This document shows positions 53,726 to 62,641 of a DNA stretch of 64,000 nt, in pieces. The number at the start of each line of letters is the position of its first letter. The stretch's first letter is position 1. The stretch spans positions 1,652,001-1,716,000 of the forward strand of contig NZ_CP092417.1 in NCBI RefSeq assembly GCF_023716865.1, in the 5' to 3' direction. Below the pieces are notes generated by a model. That model did no database searches and was not told the origin of the DNA. It saw only the letters and a program-made list of their open reading frames with translations. Made by a program: the position numbers and the translations under genes. This stretch comes from Endozoicomonas sp. SCSIO W0465 (GTDB lineage Bacteria; Pseudomonadota; Gammaproteobacteria; Pseudomonadales; Endozoicomonadaceae).

Positions 53726-55018
53726 ATGAACCCTTCTAGTAGTAGCATGCCAAGTTCTTCAGCACCTCAGCAGCGATGCACTTTCTGTCTTGAAGCAGTT
53801 TCGAGCCAATCTCAATTTGGTGGGCGCTCATTGGTCACAACAAATTGTACAGTGCATTCACAGGCTCACTTGGACTGTATATACGAAAACCTGAAGTCTG
53901 GTGAAACAGGTAGCCTGAGTGAAAGGCATTGTGAGTGTGGGCCAAACATGTCCTTGTTCCGAAACGGAAAACCATTATTAGAGGATGCCTATCAAAAGAA
54001 AGATCTGGAAGCTCTTAATAAAATGGGGCTTGTGTCGGAGCCTACCAACCAGCATGAATCCACTTTTTTAACCGTAGCTAGTAATTGTTATACTGAGCGT
54101 TTCATGACTATGTGGAGAGCTGACCAAGAACAACTTAGTTTCACTTTGAGTCCTAAAGAACATAGGGCTAAACTGGAAAATTGTCTGAAAAAACATCAAG
54201 AAGCTTTAACAGAATCTCTTGAAAAAGTAAAAGAATGTTATAAAAAAGCACAGGAACATACAGACTTACACGCTAATTTTAATAATATTATCAGAAAGAT
54301 AGAAAATAATATTAAATCAATTAAAGATGAGCAAGATAAAATAAAGAGAGATGAATTTATACTTTCTGTATTTGGCGCGTTCAACTCTGGCAAATCGACA
54401 ACAATTAATGCAATTGTTGGCATGGAACATCTACCCTACCGAGACTCTGCCATGACGGCACTCCCCACTCTGATTCGTCATACACCTGGCAATGTACATC
54501 CAGTATTGAAACTTGGGGATAAAACAAAAACCTTTAACGAATTATTGTCCAAACTGCGTAAAGAAATGGATACAGGCCATGATATAAAAGATAAACCCCT
54601 AAAGGATAATCATGAATTATTAAAGCTAAAGATAAACACTGAATTAAGAAATGTTTTAGAGGCAATTTTAAATCCTGATTACGAATTTCAATCACAATAT
54701 CAGGAAGAGGATAAAATTCAGAAGTGCTTAATCGAGCTAAACTATATGTTCAGAATCCTAAAAAAACTAAGCAAAGAAAGTAACGAAATTAAATTTAATA
54801 TTGAGGAGTTCTTTCAACCAAGTTCAATTCCAGTTGTCGAAATTGAGTTCACTGCCTTGCGTGGTGTGATACAAGATAAAAATTGCTCTTTCAGCATTAT
54901 GGATACTCCTGGTTACGGTGAATCTAAGGAAGATTCGAAAAAAATAAGTGAGTTGATAGAAAAACTTCTTGTTAAATCCAGCACTGCCATTGCAGTATTG
55001 GATAAAGAATATTTGTAA
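53726..55018 (+). CDS. RING-H2 finger fused to dynamin-like GTPase, truncated by IS66
   Basis: This 430-residue protein unites a metal-binding finger and a GTPase. Cys18, Cys21, Cys41, His44, His48, Cys51, Cys69 and Cys71 follow the RING-H2 spacing (C-x2-C, C-x2-H-x3-H-x2-C), with a tight final C-x-C. A helical region (about 120-210) leads to GAFNSGKST (217-225, P-loop), AMTALPT (G2) and DTPGYGES (393-400, G3), matching Dynamin_N. It stops at the IS66 at 55015, before the G4 (T/N-K-x-D) motif and the stalk, so the original was longer. Strongly A/T-rich. It has a good SD (GGAGTG) before ATG 53726. Bacterial dynamins remodel membranes or resist phages; the RING suggests ubiquitin-type chemistry. 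The function of the fusion is unknown to me. Confidence 0.75.
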   Translation: MNPSSSSMPSSSAPQQRCTFCLEAVSSQSQFGGRSLVTTNCTVHSQAHLDCIYENLKSGETGSLSERHCECGPNMSLFRNGKPLLEDAYQKKDLEALNKMGLVSEPTNQHESTFLTVASNCYTERFMTMWRADQEQLSFTLSPKEHRAKLENCLKKHQEALTESLEKVKECYKKAQEHTDLHANFNNIIRKIENNIKSIKDEQDKIKRDEFILSVFGAFNSGKSTTINAIVGMEHLPYRDSAMTALPTLIRHTPGNVHPVLKLGDKTKTFNELLSKLRKEMDTGHDIKDKPLKDNHELLKLKINTELRNVLEAILNPDYEFQSQYQEEDKIQKCLIELNYMFRILKKLSKESNEIKFNIEEFFQPSSIPVVEIEFTALRGVIQDKNCSFSIMDTPGYGESKEDSKKISELIEKLLVKSSTAIAVLDKEYL

Positions 55019-56741
55019 TTTCTCAAAAAGTGCTGGAAGCAGGATAATTTCGGTCAGTCGTCTATCCTCTCACCATGGCTTTTCTAGAACACCAGCAGTT
55101 ACAACCTGAAGATCTACTGAGATTCATCACTCAGCAGCAAGAGCAGATCATTCAGCTCAAAGAGCAGATAGAATTGCTTGAAGCAGAGATTCGTCGTCTA
55201 AAAAAACTGCCCGCAAAGCCTGACATCAAACCAAACACCAAACCTCCCGATGATGACACCGGCAGCCCTGATGGAGATCCATCCGCTCCTGAGGGTAACG
55301 ATGGAGCCAGCCCAGACACCTCGTCAAAGCAGAAGGTTAAGAAGCCCAACGAGAAAACCAGAAAGCAGCGTAAACAGCCCCGAAAGCCATCGGCGGAAAA
55401 ATCCATACCCATTGCTGCCACTGATGTTCCGGAGGGATCAATCAGGAATGGAACCACCCCTTTTCATGTTCAGGAACTGACAATACAAACATCCAGTATT
55501 GAATATCTTTTAGAGCAATGGGTGACACCCGATGGACAAACCATTACGGCCAAACCGCCAGCCAGCCTTCATGGACATCATTACGGGCCAATGCTGCAGG
55601 CCTACGTTCTGCACCAGTATCATGGTTGCTCCGTTACCCAGCCAGAACTGCTGGACTGGCTATGGGACATTGGAATCTCTATTTCCAGCGGGGAACTCAG
55701 CCAGCTTCTGACGAAAGGACACGAGCAGTTCCATGCTGAGAAAGATGAGCTGTTGACTACAGGTATTCGCTGTTCAAGTTATATCCAGACAGACGACACG
55801 GGAACAAGGCATAAGGGGAAGAACGGTTACTGCACCATCATCAATAACGAGTCCTTTGCCTGGTTCGAGAGCACAGACAGCAAAAGCCGGGAAAATTTCG
55901 TAAGCCTACTGCACCGCCCATGGTCAACTTACACGTTCACCGACGATGCCTTGATCTATCTGGAAAAACTGGATTACCCCAAAAAGTGGCTACGCGTTCT
56001 TAATCCATACAGAGGCGTCACCTTCCTGAGCCATGAAGCCTGGGAAGAATGTATGAAAGACCTGAGACTAACTGGTAGACGGCGCCAGCAGGCCAGTGAA
56101 GCCATGATTTATGGCAGCCTGATACAGCATGGAGCAGGACATCTTACCACCTTCAGTGATGGGGCAAGGCAGTTCGACGTTTTCAAACACAGCCAGTGCT
56201 GGATACATGCAGAGCGAGGGCTGGCAAAAGTTCATCCGGTCAATGATCAGCAGGCCATGGCTCAGAAATGGCTTCGGACATGGTTCTGGGCCATTTACGA
56301 TGACCTTAAAGACTTCAAGACAGAGCCAACTGAAAAAAAGGCAATAAAAGTACGACAGGGGTTCCAGGCGCTGATCCAAACCCAAACGTGCAGTGGGCTT
56401 CTTCAGGATGCTCTGTCAGGGTTGGCTGTAATCAAGGAAGAGCTATTACTGGTTCTGGATGACCCGAGCTTACCGCTGCACAACAACCTGAGCGAGAGTC
56501 AGATACGAGAATATGTTAAACGACGAAAGATCAGTAGTGGGACGCGAAGCGATTTGGGGCGGCAATGTCGCGACACCTTTGCCAGCCTGAAAAAAACGTG
56601 TCGCCTGTATGGTCTCTCTTTTTGGGATTATCTGAAAAGCCGACTAATGGGCGATGGGTTATTTCCGAGATTGAGTAACCTGATTGAGGAGGCTTCACGT
56701 CATCTTCCGTGTGGTGCTGCCAGCAGTTTTTGAGAAATTAC
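55015..56741 (+). mobile_element. IS66-family element 2
   Basis: The 1727-bp element has ends GTAATTTCTCAAAAAGTGCTGG and, inverted, GTAATTTCTCAAAAACTGCTGG. It carries a single transposase gene. The flanking octamers (GAATATTT, AGCAACAG) differ, and each side holds a gene cut at the IS edge, so it sits on a rearrangement rather than a simple insertion. Confidence 0.85.
55075..56733 (+). CDS. IS66-family transposase
   Basis: The 552-residue transposase starts with a coiled coil (ITQQQEQIIQLKEQIELLEAEI), then a Pro/Asp-rich linker and the IS66 core: SYIQTDDTGTRHKGKNGYC with the first aspartates, CWIHAERGLAKV, and PLHNNLSESQIREYVKRRKISSGTRS with the catalytic Glu. It is a different subgroup from the IS66 at 5651. 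The ORF is intact. Confidence 0.9.
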   Translation: MAFLEHQQLQPEDLLRFITQQQEQIIQLKEQIELLEAEIRRLKKLPAKPDIKPNTKPPDDDTGSPDGDPSAPEGNDGASPDTSSKQKVKKPNEKTRKQRKQPRKPSAEKSIPIAATDVPEGSIRNGTTPFHVQELTIQTSSIEYLLEQWVTPDGQTITAKPPASLHGHHYGPMLQAYVLHQYHGCSVTQPELLDWLWDIGISISSGELSQLLTKGHEQFHAEKDELLTTGIRCSSYIQTDDTGTRHKGKNGYCTIINNESFAWFESTDSKSRENFVSLLHRPWSTYTFTDDALIYLEKLDYPKKWLRVLNPYRGVTFLSHEAWEECMKDLRLTGRRRQQASEAMIYGSLIQHGAGHLTTFSDGARQFDVFKHSQCWIHAERGLAKVHPVNDQQAMAQKWLRTWFWAIYDDLKDFKTEPTEKKAIKVRQGFQALIQTQTCSGLLQDALSGLAVIKEELLLVLDDPSLPLHNNLSESQIREYVKRRKISSGTRSDLGRQCRDTFASLKKTCRLYGLSFWDYLKSRLMGDGLFPRLSNLIEEASRHLPCGAASSF

Positions 56742-56881
56742 AGCAACAGGATACGATGCAAGGCTTGCTTAAAAATATGATTGATGCTGGTCCTATCGGC
56801 ATGATCAGTAAAATCATGGAACAAAACCTCGACACTTGGCAAAAATTCACCCACCAAGACTCAGATAATGAGGAAAAATAA
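56742..56881 (+). pseudogene. C-terminal fragment, probably PHA synthesis regulator PhaR
   Basis: The frame entering from IS66 reads LQQQDTMQGLLKNMIDAGPI and continues to LDTWQKFTHQDSDNEEK. The helical, Gln/Met-rich tail with LDxWQ is like the C-terminus of PhaR/PHB accumulation regulators, and its neighbours are PHA genes. Only about 46 codons remain; the DNA-binding N-terminus is gone. Identification is tentative. Confidence 0.4.
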
Positions 56882-56890
56882 GCCGATGAA

Positions 56891-57685
56891 TTAGCGGGCG
56901 GTCCAGGCTCCATCCAACACTATTGTCTGCCCCGTCATATTTCGGCTCACTGGGTTCAACAAAAACAAAACGCTACCAGTAACCTCTTCCAAAGAAATAA
57001 AACTTTGCTTCGGCATCGGGGCCAGCATAATCTTACTGATCACTTCATCTTCGCTGATACCGTAGTACTTAGCCTGGTCAGCAATCTGCTTTTCCACTAG
57101 CGGCGTTTTTACATAGGCTGGACAAATAGTGTTAATGGTGATGTCGTACTCGGCCACTTCTAACGCAATGGTTTTACTAAAACCGAGCAGACCGTGCTTC
57201 GCTGCGATATAGGCGCTCTTATAGGGTGATGCGATCAAACCGTGAATTGAGCCTATATTCACAATGCGCCCATATTTTTGTTCTTTCATCATTGGCAAAA
57301 AAGCGCGGGTCAACATGGCAGGTCCTACCAATAGCACATCGATAACCAGCTGCCATTTATCGACAGGAAATTCTTCCAACTTTGCCACATGCTGAATGCC
57401 CGCGTTATTGACCAACACATCAAGTCGAGTAAATTCTCCCTTGATGGTTTTTCTACAAGCATCGATACTTTCTTGATGGGTAACATCTAAATACAAAGCT
57501 GATGCACTACCGCCATGCTCACATATAGTTGCGACTATACTCTCTGCTGCCTTCAGGTCGATATCGCTGATCACTACATAAAAACCATCGCGGGCTAGCT
57601 CTCTGGCAATAGCGGCACCTATACCACTTGCCCCACCGGTCACCAGTGCGACAGGCCTATTCGCGTGTTGCTCACTCAAACTCAT
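56891..57685 (-). CDS. 3-hydroxybutyrate dehydrogenase
   Basis: This SDR enzyme oxidises D-3-hydroxybutyrate, the PHA breakdown product, to acetoacetate with NAD+. The 264 residues have TGGASGIG (cofactor), NNAGIQHVAKLEEFPVDKW, the Ser-Tyr-Lys site in NIGSIHGLIASPYKSAYIAAKHGL, and the CPAYVKTPLVEKQI substrate loop characteristic of this family. It is 15 bases downstream of phaZ on the same strand, so both steps of polymer use are one operon. It converges on the phaR fragment. Confidence 0.92.
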   Translation of the reverse strand: MSLSEQHANRPVALVTGGASGIGAAIARELARDGFYVVISDIDLKAAESIVATICEHGGSASALYLDVTHQESIDACRKTIKGEFTRLDVLVNNAGIQHVAKLEEFPVDKWQLVIDVLLVGPAMLTRAFLPMMKEQKYGRIVNIGSIHGLIASPYKSAYIAAKHGLLGFSKTIALEVAEYDITINTICPAYVKTPLVEKQIADQAKYYGISEDEVISKIMLAPMPKQSFISLEEVTGSVLFLLNPVSRNMTGQTIVLDGAWTAR

Positions 57686-57700
57686 GAGTTTATTCCACCC

Positions 57701-58918
57701 TCAACTGTAATCGTGAATAAATTCAGTCACCAAAGGACGTACATACTTTCGAAACCTGGAGCCGCTGAAAATCCCATAGTGGCCAGCCCCCTCCTGCAAG
57801 TGATGACAGCGCATTGTCTCGGGTATGTTTTTACACAGAGCGTGCGCCGCTTGCGTTTGTCCTATGCCACAGACATCATCACTAGCACCTTCAACCGTCA
57901 GCAGAGCCGTATTATTGATCGCCCCAAAATTGACGGACTTGCCATTGTAGGTGATGGAGTTGCGAGCCAACGCATTAGCTTTAAAAACACGTTCTATAGT
58001 TTCCAAATAAAATTCTGCGGGGATGTCTAATACGGCCATATATTCATCGTAGAAGGCTCGGAAACAATCAGCGTCTTCCTCATCGCCCTCAAGCAAGTTC
58101 TGAAAAAAACCCAGGTACTTAGAAATATGCATGTCAAGATTCATCGATAAAAAACCGCCCAACTGCAGGAAGCCTGGGTAGACTTCGCGTCCTTCACCGG
58201 GGTAACCTGGCGGCACCGTCATAATGGCAAATCCACGAAACCAATCCATACTGTGCTCTTGGGAATATTTATTAACACGGGTAGGATTTTTACTGACATC
58301 AATGGGGCCCGCCATTAGCGTCAAGGTTTTTGGTGTAGAGGTACTTTTTTCTTCCGCCATCACGGCAGTGGCAATCAGTGCCTGCACCGCTGGCTGACAG
58401 ATGGCAACCAAATGAACGTCCTGACCAAGGAACTGAAGAAAATCGATCAGATAACTGACATGAAGGTCAAAGGTAAATGCTCCTTCATCTAAAGGTACTT
58501 CCCGAGCGTCTAACCAGTCAGTAACGTAGACCTCATGATCGGGCAAGAGTCCTTCCACCGTGCCCTTCAACAGCGTGGCGTGATGGCCTGACAACGGTGC
58601 TACCAGTAGGACCTTGTTTTTATCTTCCCTTCCTACTCGCTTGAAATGGACTAACTCGCAAAAGGATTTTGAGAGCACAACCTCCTCTCGGACGCGAACA
58701 GTTTTATCATTGATCAACACGCTATCAATATCAAAATCAAGCTTTTCATAACTCTTGGTCAGGCGCATTGCAAACTCCAACGCAGCGTTGGTCGTTCGCC
58801 CAATGGGAGTATGACTGTATGGATTGAGTGGGTGGGTGCCAATATCCAGTATAAGGCCATATATATTGTGCATGGCGCTGGCACTTTTATTATAGAAATC
58901 GTATGCCTCGTATCTCAT
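57701..58918 (-). CDS. phaZ: Intracellular polyhydroxyalkanoate depolymerase
   Basis: This granule-associated enzyme hydrolyses stored poly-3-hydroxybutyrate. The 405-residue alpha/beta-hydrolase carries the nucleophile Cys174 in VAICQPAVQA (Cys replaces Ser in this family), the acidic residue in EGASDDVCGIGQ and the histidine in GAGHYGIFSG. It begins MRYEAYDFYNKSA, like other i-PHB depolymerases. It lies upstream of the dehydrogenase and downstream of the phasin, all on the minus strand. Confidence 0.93.
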   Translation of the reverse strand: MRYEAYDFYNKSASAMHNIYGLILDIGTHPLNPYSHTPIGRTTNAALEFAMRLTKSYEKLDFDIDSVLINDKTVRVREEVVLSKSFCELVHFKRVGREDKNKVLLVAPLSGHHATLLKGTVEGLLPDHEVYVTDWLDAREVPLDEGAFTFDLHVSYLIDFLQFLGQDVHLVAICQPAVQALIATAVMAEEKSTSTPKTLTLMAGPIDVSKNPTRVNKYSQEHSMDWFRGFAIMTVPPGYPGEGREVYPGFLQLGGFLSMNLDMHISKYLGFFQNLLEGDEEDADCFRAFYDEYMAVLDIPAEFYLETIERVFKANALARNSITYNGKSVNFGAINNTALLTVEGASDDVCGIGQTQAAHALCKNIPETMRCHHLQEGAGHYGIFSGSRFRKYVRPLVTEFIHDYS

Positions 58919-58997
58919 AGGTCACCCTTTATTAGACAGGCATAACAGCTTGAAGCCGGTTAAAAAGCCCTTCAGAGAAGAGCTACGGTGATCTTTA

Positions 58998-59702
58998 CTA
59001 CTTATTGGTAGCCGCTGAAGTTTTTGTCGTAGACTTGGCCGCTTTAGCCCTCACATCAACCGCCGATTTATTGGCCTCAGTGAAAGCACTTTTCATCATT
59101 TCACCCACTTTTTCCTGAGCTTCAGACATGACTGCATAGGTGTTTTTTGCAGTGTTCACCATTTTTTCCTGCAGATTCTCAGTGTATTCCTTCTGAGCCT
59201 CCATGACTCCCGACATATCTTCATGACGCCCCAGAGACTGAGCAAAGCTAGCACTGTCTTTAACCATCCCTGTCAGCCAATCGGCTTGCTGCTTCATTAG
59301 CTGTTCGAATACCTTAAGATTCGTAGCAGCAGTAGTTTTGAGTGAAGCTTTGGAGGCTTTGGATGTCACATCAGCAACAGATTCCTTAGCTTCGGTGAAA
59401 GCGTCTTTCATCAATTCACCTACTTTTTCCTGAGCTTCAGTTATCACGGCATAGGTATCTTTAGCCGTGGTGACAATATTATCCTGCAGGCTCTCAACGT
59501 ATGCTTTTTGAGCCTCCATAACTCCAGAGACATCGTCAGGATGACCTGCAGACTGAGCATAATTAACATAGCCTTTGATCATTCGGGTTATTAGGCCTGT
59601 CTGTTTCTGCAACAACTGCTCACACACCTTGGCATTAATATCAGCCAGCTCGCTCATTGGTTTCATGGATTTTTGATACTGCTCAGTGATCTGCTCAAAC
59701 AT
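58998..59702 (-). CDS. Phasin with two tandem domains
   Basis: This amphipathic granule-coat protein has 234 residues built from two repeats of about 105 residues: ITRMIKGYVNYAQSAGHPDD then VMEAQKAYVESLQ, later LTGMVKDSASFAQSLGRHED then VMEAQKEYTENLQ, each followed by AQEKVGELMKDAFTEA or its close copy. The tail is Ala/Lys-rich. Single phasins are about 110-140 residues, so the gene arose by internal duplication. A phasin beside phaZ fits control of granule surface and degradation. Confidence 0.88.
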   Translation of the reverse strand: MFEQITEQYQKSMKPMSELADINAKVCEQLLQKQTGLITRMIKGYVNYAQSAGHPDDVSGVMEAQKAYVESLQDNIVTTAKDTYAVITEAQEKVGELMKDAFTEAKESVADVTSKASKASLKTTAATNLKVFEQLMKQQADWLTGMVKDSASFAQSLGRHEDMSGVMEAQKEYTENLQEKMVNTAKNTYAVMSEAQEKVGEMMKSAFTEANKSAVDVRAKAAKSTTKTSAATNK

Positions 59703-60069
59703 AACATCTCTCCTGAAAATCTTTTATGCTGCAACGCAACAATAAACAATTAAATTGTTAAAAATACACGACTATTAGTCAACAACATATTTGCCGTAAT
59801 CCAGCATTTTTGATACAAATAAGAAATAGTTCAGAAGCCACTTAGAATAAAGTATGCCCCACCTAACACGCTCCCTAAAATGTCATTCCTTCCTTTTTTA
59901 AATGGGTCTTATTTCAGTTGATCAATGGATGCCTAACCGCTGCCCCTTGTAAACCCGAAGACCATAGGATCTTCGGGCTCATTATTAACTCACCAGGTAA
60001 TCACTCGGCCCCACTGCCCAGCCTTACGTACCACCAACGACGACAACGGCAGATAAATCACCACCACCA
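59703..60069. other. Intergenic region with terminator and a gene-end remnant
   Basis: The phasin promoter should lie at its left end (A/T-rich 59720-59830). A terminator hairpin is at 59954-59977. Minus-strand frame 60069-59991 reads WLVVVIYLPLSSLVVRKAGQ then WGRVITW and a stop, perhaps the last codons of a membrane protein cut by the IS4-like element; support is thin. Confidence 0.4.
59954..59977. terminator. Hairpin terminator
   Basis: CCCGAAGA and TCTTCGGG enclose eight bases. It lies just after the putative gene-end remnant on the minus strand, although a clear T tract is lacking. Confidence 0.5.
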
Positions 60070-60084
60070 GCCACTACTGTCCGG

Positions 60085-61242
60085 TTAAGCATAAACCAGC
60101 TCCAGGCTCCCCTGATTATGGTGTAAATTGACTTTGTTTTTCTCTGGCGGATCGGTGAATAACTCTAACAACGAGCAGCGACTGGTTAGGTTCAGGCCGA
60201 CTCTGCGGGCTATTTGCTGTAGTGATAATTTACAGTGTGTTGTGATCTGGGTAAGCCTCAGCAACAGGTAGACTATCATGGCTGAGAGCACTTGGATTTT
60301 GACTGCATTTTCGCTCTGCCCAAGGAACCGTTTGATCTTCAGGTTCTGCTTGATCCATTTGAAAAACAGTTCTATCTGCCACTTGGATTTATAGAGATCC
60401 GCTATCTCCTGAGCCGTTCTGACAAGGTCATTGGTGATAAACGACAGCACCTTTCCATCGTCCTCTCTGACTATCGTTACTCTTCTCAGGTCTGTTGGAC
60501 AATCCTTTTGAGCCTTAACCGATGAGAGACGAATAATCTGATCCTCCAGAATGTGGCTGGCGGTGGTTTCCCGGTTTTCAATGACCTCATAAATAGCATT
60601 CGATTTCATGCGTCCAACAAAACGTGTGCCCTGCTGCGTCAAGCTGTAGTACCAGCCATAATCATTGTAGGCGCGGTCTACGACATAGGTTGCTCCCGGT
60701 ATAATGGGAAGTTTGTGCGCTGCTTTTCGGTCATTTATCTTGGCCGCCGTCATTTCAAAATAGGTCGGTATGTCTGCATCCGGATCGTAAACGGTATGCA
60801 GCTTGATGCCCGCCTTTGTACTTCGGAAGCTTGCCCATTCGAACTGATTGAGATTCATGTCAATGGTTGTGGAATCAATCAGGCGAACCATCTCTTCTTC
60901 CACTTTTCTGGGTAGCTCTCCCCTGACTTTGCCGAGAAGGTAGAAGAACGTTTCCATAAAGATAGCGGAAGGGCGATTGTTATTGGCATCGGACAGGGAT
61001 GACCGCTTTATACGCTCTACGCCAAGGTGATAGTGGTGATTACGCTTGGTATTGAAGTTCTCCTCCAAGTCACGGAGAGACGTTCGGCCCGTCATTTGGG
61101 CAAACATCAGGCTGATAAGCTGAGTCCAGCACGGCAGACTACGTACGCGGTGATCACCTTTGTGACGGTCAACAGCCTTCTGGAATTGGTGGCGGGGAAG
61201 GTGTTTGAGCAGTTGATGGAAAACGCTGTTACTATGCTTCAT
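60085..61242 (-). CDS. IS4-family transposase
   Basis: The roughly 385-residue transposase starts MKHSNSVFHQLLKHLPRHQF. It has RLIDSTTIDMNLNQF (first Asp), VVDRAYNDYGWYYSL (second Asp) and YKSKWQIELFFKWIKQNLKIK (Glu and the Y-K-x-K variant of YREK). ATG 61242 matches common starts; the longer reading from 61290 adds 16 unrelated residues. The ends are not certain: ACTGTCCGGTT near 60070 and ACAGGGCGGTT (inverted, about 61311) are imperfect candidates, and no target duplication was found. This IS is unrelated in sequence to the one at 23588. Confidence 0.88.
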   Translation of the reverse strand: MKHSNSVFHQLLKHLPRHQFQKAVDRHKGDHRVRSLPCWTQLISLMFAQMTGRTSLRDLEENFNTKRNHHYHLGVERIKRSSLSDANNNRPSAIFMETFFYLLGKVRGELPRKVEEEMVRLIDSTTIDMNLNQFEWASFRSTKAGIKLHTVYDPDADIPTYFEMTAAKINDRKAAHKLPIIPGATYVVDRAYNDYGWYYSLTQQGTRFVGRMKSNAIYEVIENRETTASHILEDQIIRLSSVKAQKDCPTDLRRVTIVREDDGKVLSFITNDLVRTAQEIADLYKSKWQIELFFKWIKQNLKIKRFLGQSENAVKIQVLSAMIVYLLLRLTQITTHCKLSLQQIARRVGLNLTSRCSLLELFTDPPEKNKVNLHHNQGSLELVYA

Positions 61243-61341
61243 GCCTGTCCTTTGCTTTTTGCCGTGAAAATCCCTGAACTCAAGGTGCAAGCAACCGCCC
61301 TGTAAAGAACAAGGAACTCTCGTATTAATAAAAACTCAGGC

Positions 61342-62376
61342 TTATTGCTGGGCCTGAGCCAGGTAGCCGTAATCGACCAGTTTGTTCAACCAGCGTGCCG
61401 CATTCTTCCTGACCATCAAACCCTCGTAATCAGTGTCAGGATCAATATAAGGCTGGCGTAGCTTTAGTAAGGTATAAATTACACGAATGAGCTTGTGAGC
61501 TATGGCAACCAGGCTTCGCTTATGGCCCCTGCGAATGACCAGGCTTTGGTACTTGCCCTTGAACTGGCTCTTGGTCTTGATGGCCGCATTAGCCACCTCG
61601 CACAAGATCGTTTTGATCATCTTGTTCCCTTTTCGGGTTCGACCACTTTTGCATTTGCCAGCACTCTCGTTGTTGCCCGGACACAGCCCAGCCCACGAGG
61701 CAATTTCCTTCATGCCTCCAAACTTGCCCATGTCATCACCGATTTCTGCGATCAGTGTGGCTGCACTCATTTCGCTGACTCCGGGCAGCGTCTGTAGTAT
61801 CTGCCAGGCTTCTTTCCAGGGTTCAATGCCTTGGAGAATCTGTTCTTCCAGCTTATCTTGCTGCTTGCTCAGAAAATCAATGTGATCCCGAATGTCTGTC
61901 AATACGATTCGATGAGAAGGGGAAAGCTCTTCATCCATACTGGCCATCAGCTGTTTTCTGTCGGCCTTCAGTCGACTATCAGCCTTCTTGATAATGTCCT
62001 GAAGGGATTCACCATCAATCAGAGCGTTTACCATGCGCTGGCCAGACTTGCCGTTGATATCACTGATCAGGCCACCCAGCCGGATACCGCTGTCGTCCAG
62101 AATTTTATGCAGACGATTCTTTTCATTGGCCATTTGCTTGACCAGTGTGTCTCGCCGGCGAGTCAGTAAACGTAATTGTTCCTGATCTGGATGAGGTACA
62201 AAGCTCGGGCGAACCAGGCCGCAATGGGCAAGGTGGGCGAGCCACTGGCTGTCCAATGTATCCGTCTTGCGGCCGGGCACATTCTTGACGTGCCGGGCAT
62301 TCACTACCCAAGGGTTCAGGTTGCAACTAATGATAGATGCGTAAATGCTTTTCCAGTAGACACCGGTACTTTCCAT
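61342..62376 (-). pseudogene. IS110-family transposase lacking its N-terminus
   Basis: About 345 residues of an IS110 transposase are present: MESTGVYWKSIYASI, PGRKTDTLDSQWLAHL (second part of the DEDD RuvC-like site) and the C-terminal Tnp20 domain with LPGVSEMSAATLIAEIGD and ASWAGLCPGNNESAGKCKSG with its conserved serine. The first 50 or so residues, including the catalytic D of the DxSK motif, are removed by an IS66 inserted at 62377. Confidence 0.88.
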
Positions 62377-62641
62377 GTAACTGTTCAGCACCCCCACATA
62401 AATCTGGAATTTTCTGATTTTTATACCATCCTCTTAAGCACCATTTTTCCACAATATTCGCCAGCATGATTCCAGAACTACCCGCAACTATGTCGGCTGA
62501 GATTCTCTTGAAAGAGAATGCAGAGCTGCGGATGAGAGTTGCCTGTCTGGAAGAGCGATGTCGAGAATTGGAAGAAAAGGTTGGCAAGAACAGTCAAAAC
62601 AGCAGCAAGCCGCCATCGTCTGATGGTTATCAAAAACCTTG
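62377..62641 (+). mobile_element. IS66-family element 3, 5' end, broken by a group II intron
   Basis: It starts with GTAACTGTTCAGCACCCCC, the same end as the element at 5651-8439 (where it lies at 8439), and shares its first 265 bases. It interrupts the IS110 gene. Homology ends at 62641, where the group II intron begins. Confidence 0.88.
62466..62641 (+). pseudogene. IS66 transposase, N-terminal fragment
   Basis: The same 58-residue N-terminus as at 8350-8180 (minus), including KNSQNSSKPPSSDGYQKP, is cut at codon 59 by the intron. If the intron splices, the exons might rejoin, but the 3' exon is outside the window. Confidence 0.85.

Noticed and set aside
56884..57000. Possible continuation of the phaR-like fragment beyond its stop
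   Set aside because: The opposite strand is the end of the dehydrogenase gene; the fragment ends at 56881.
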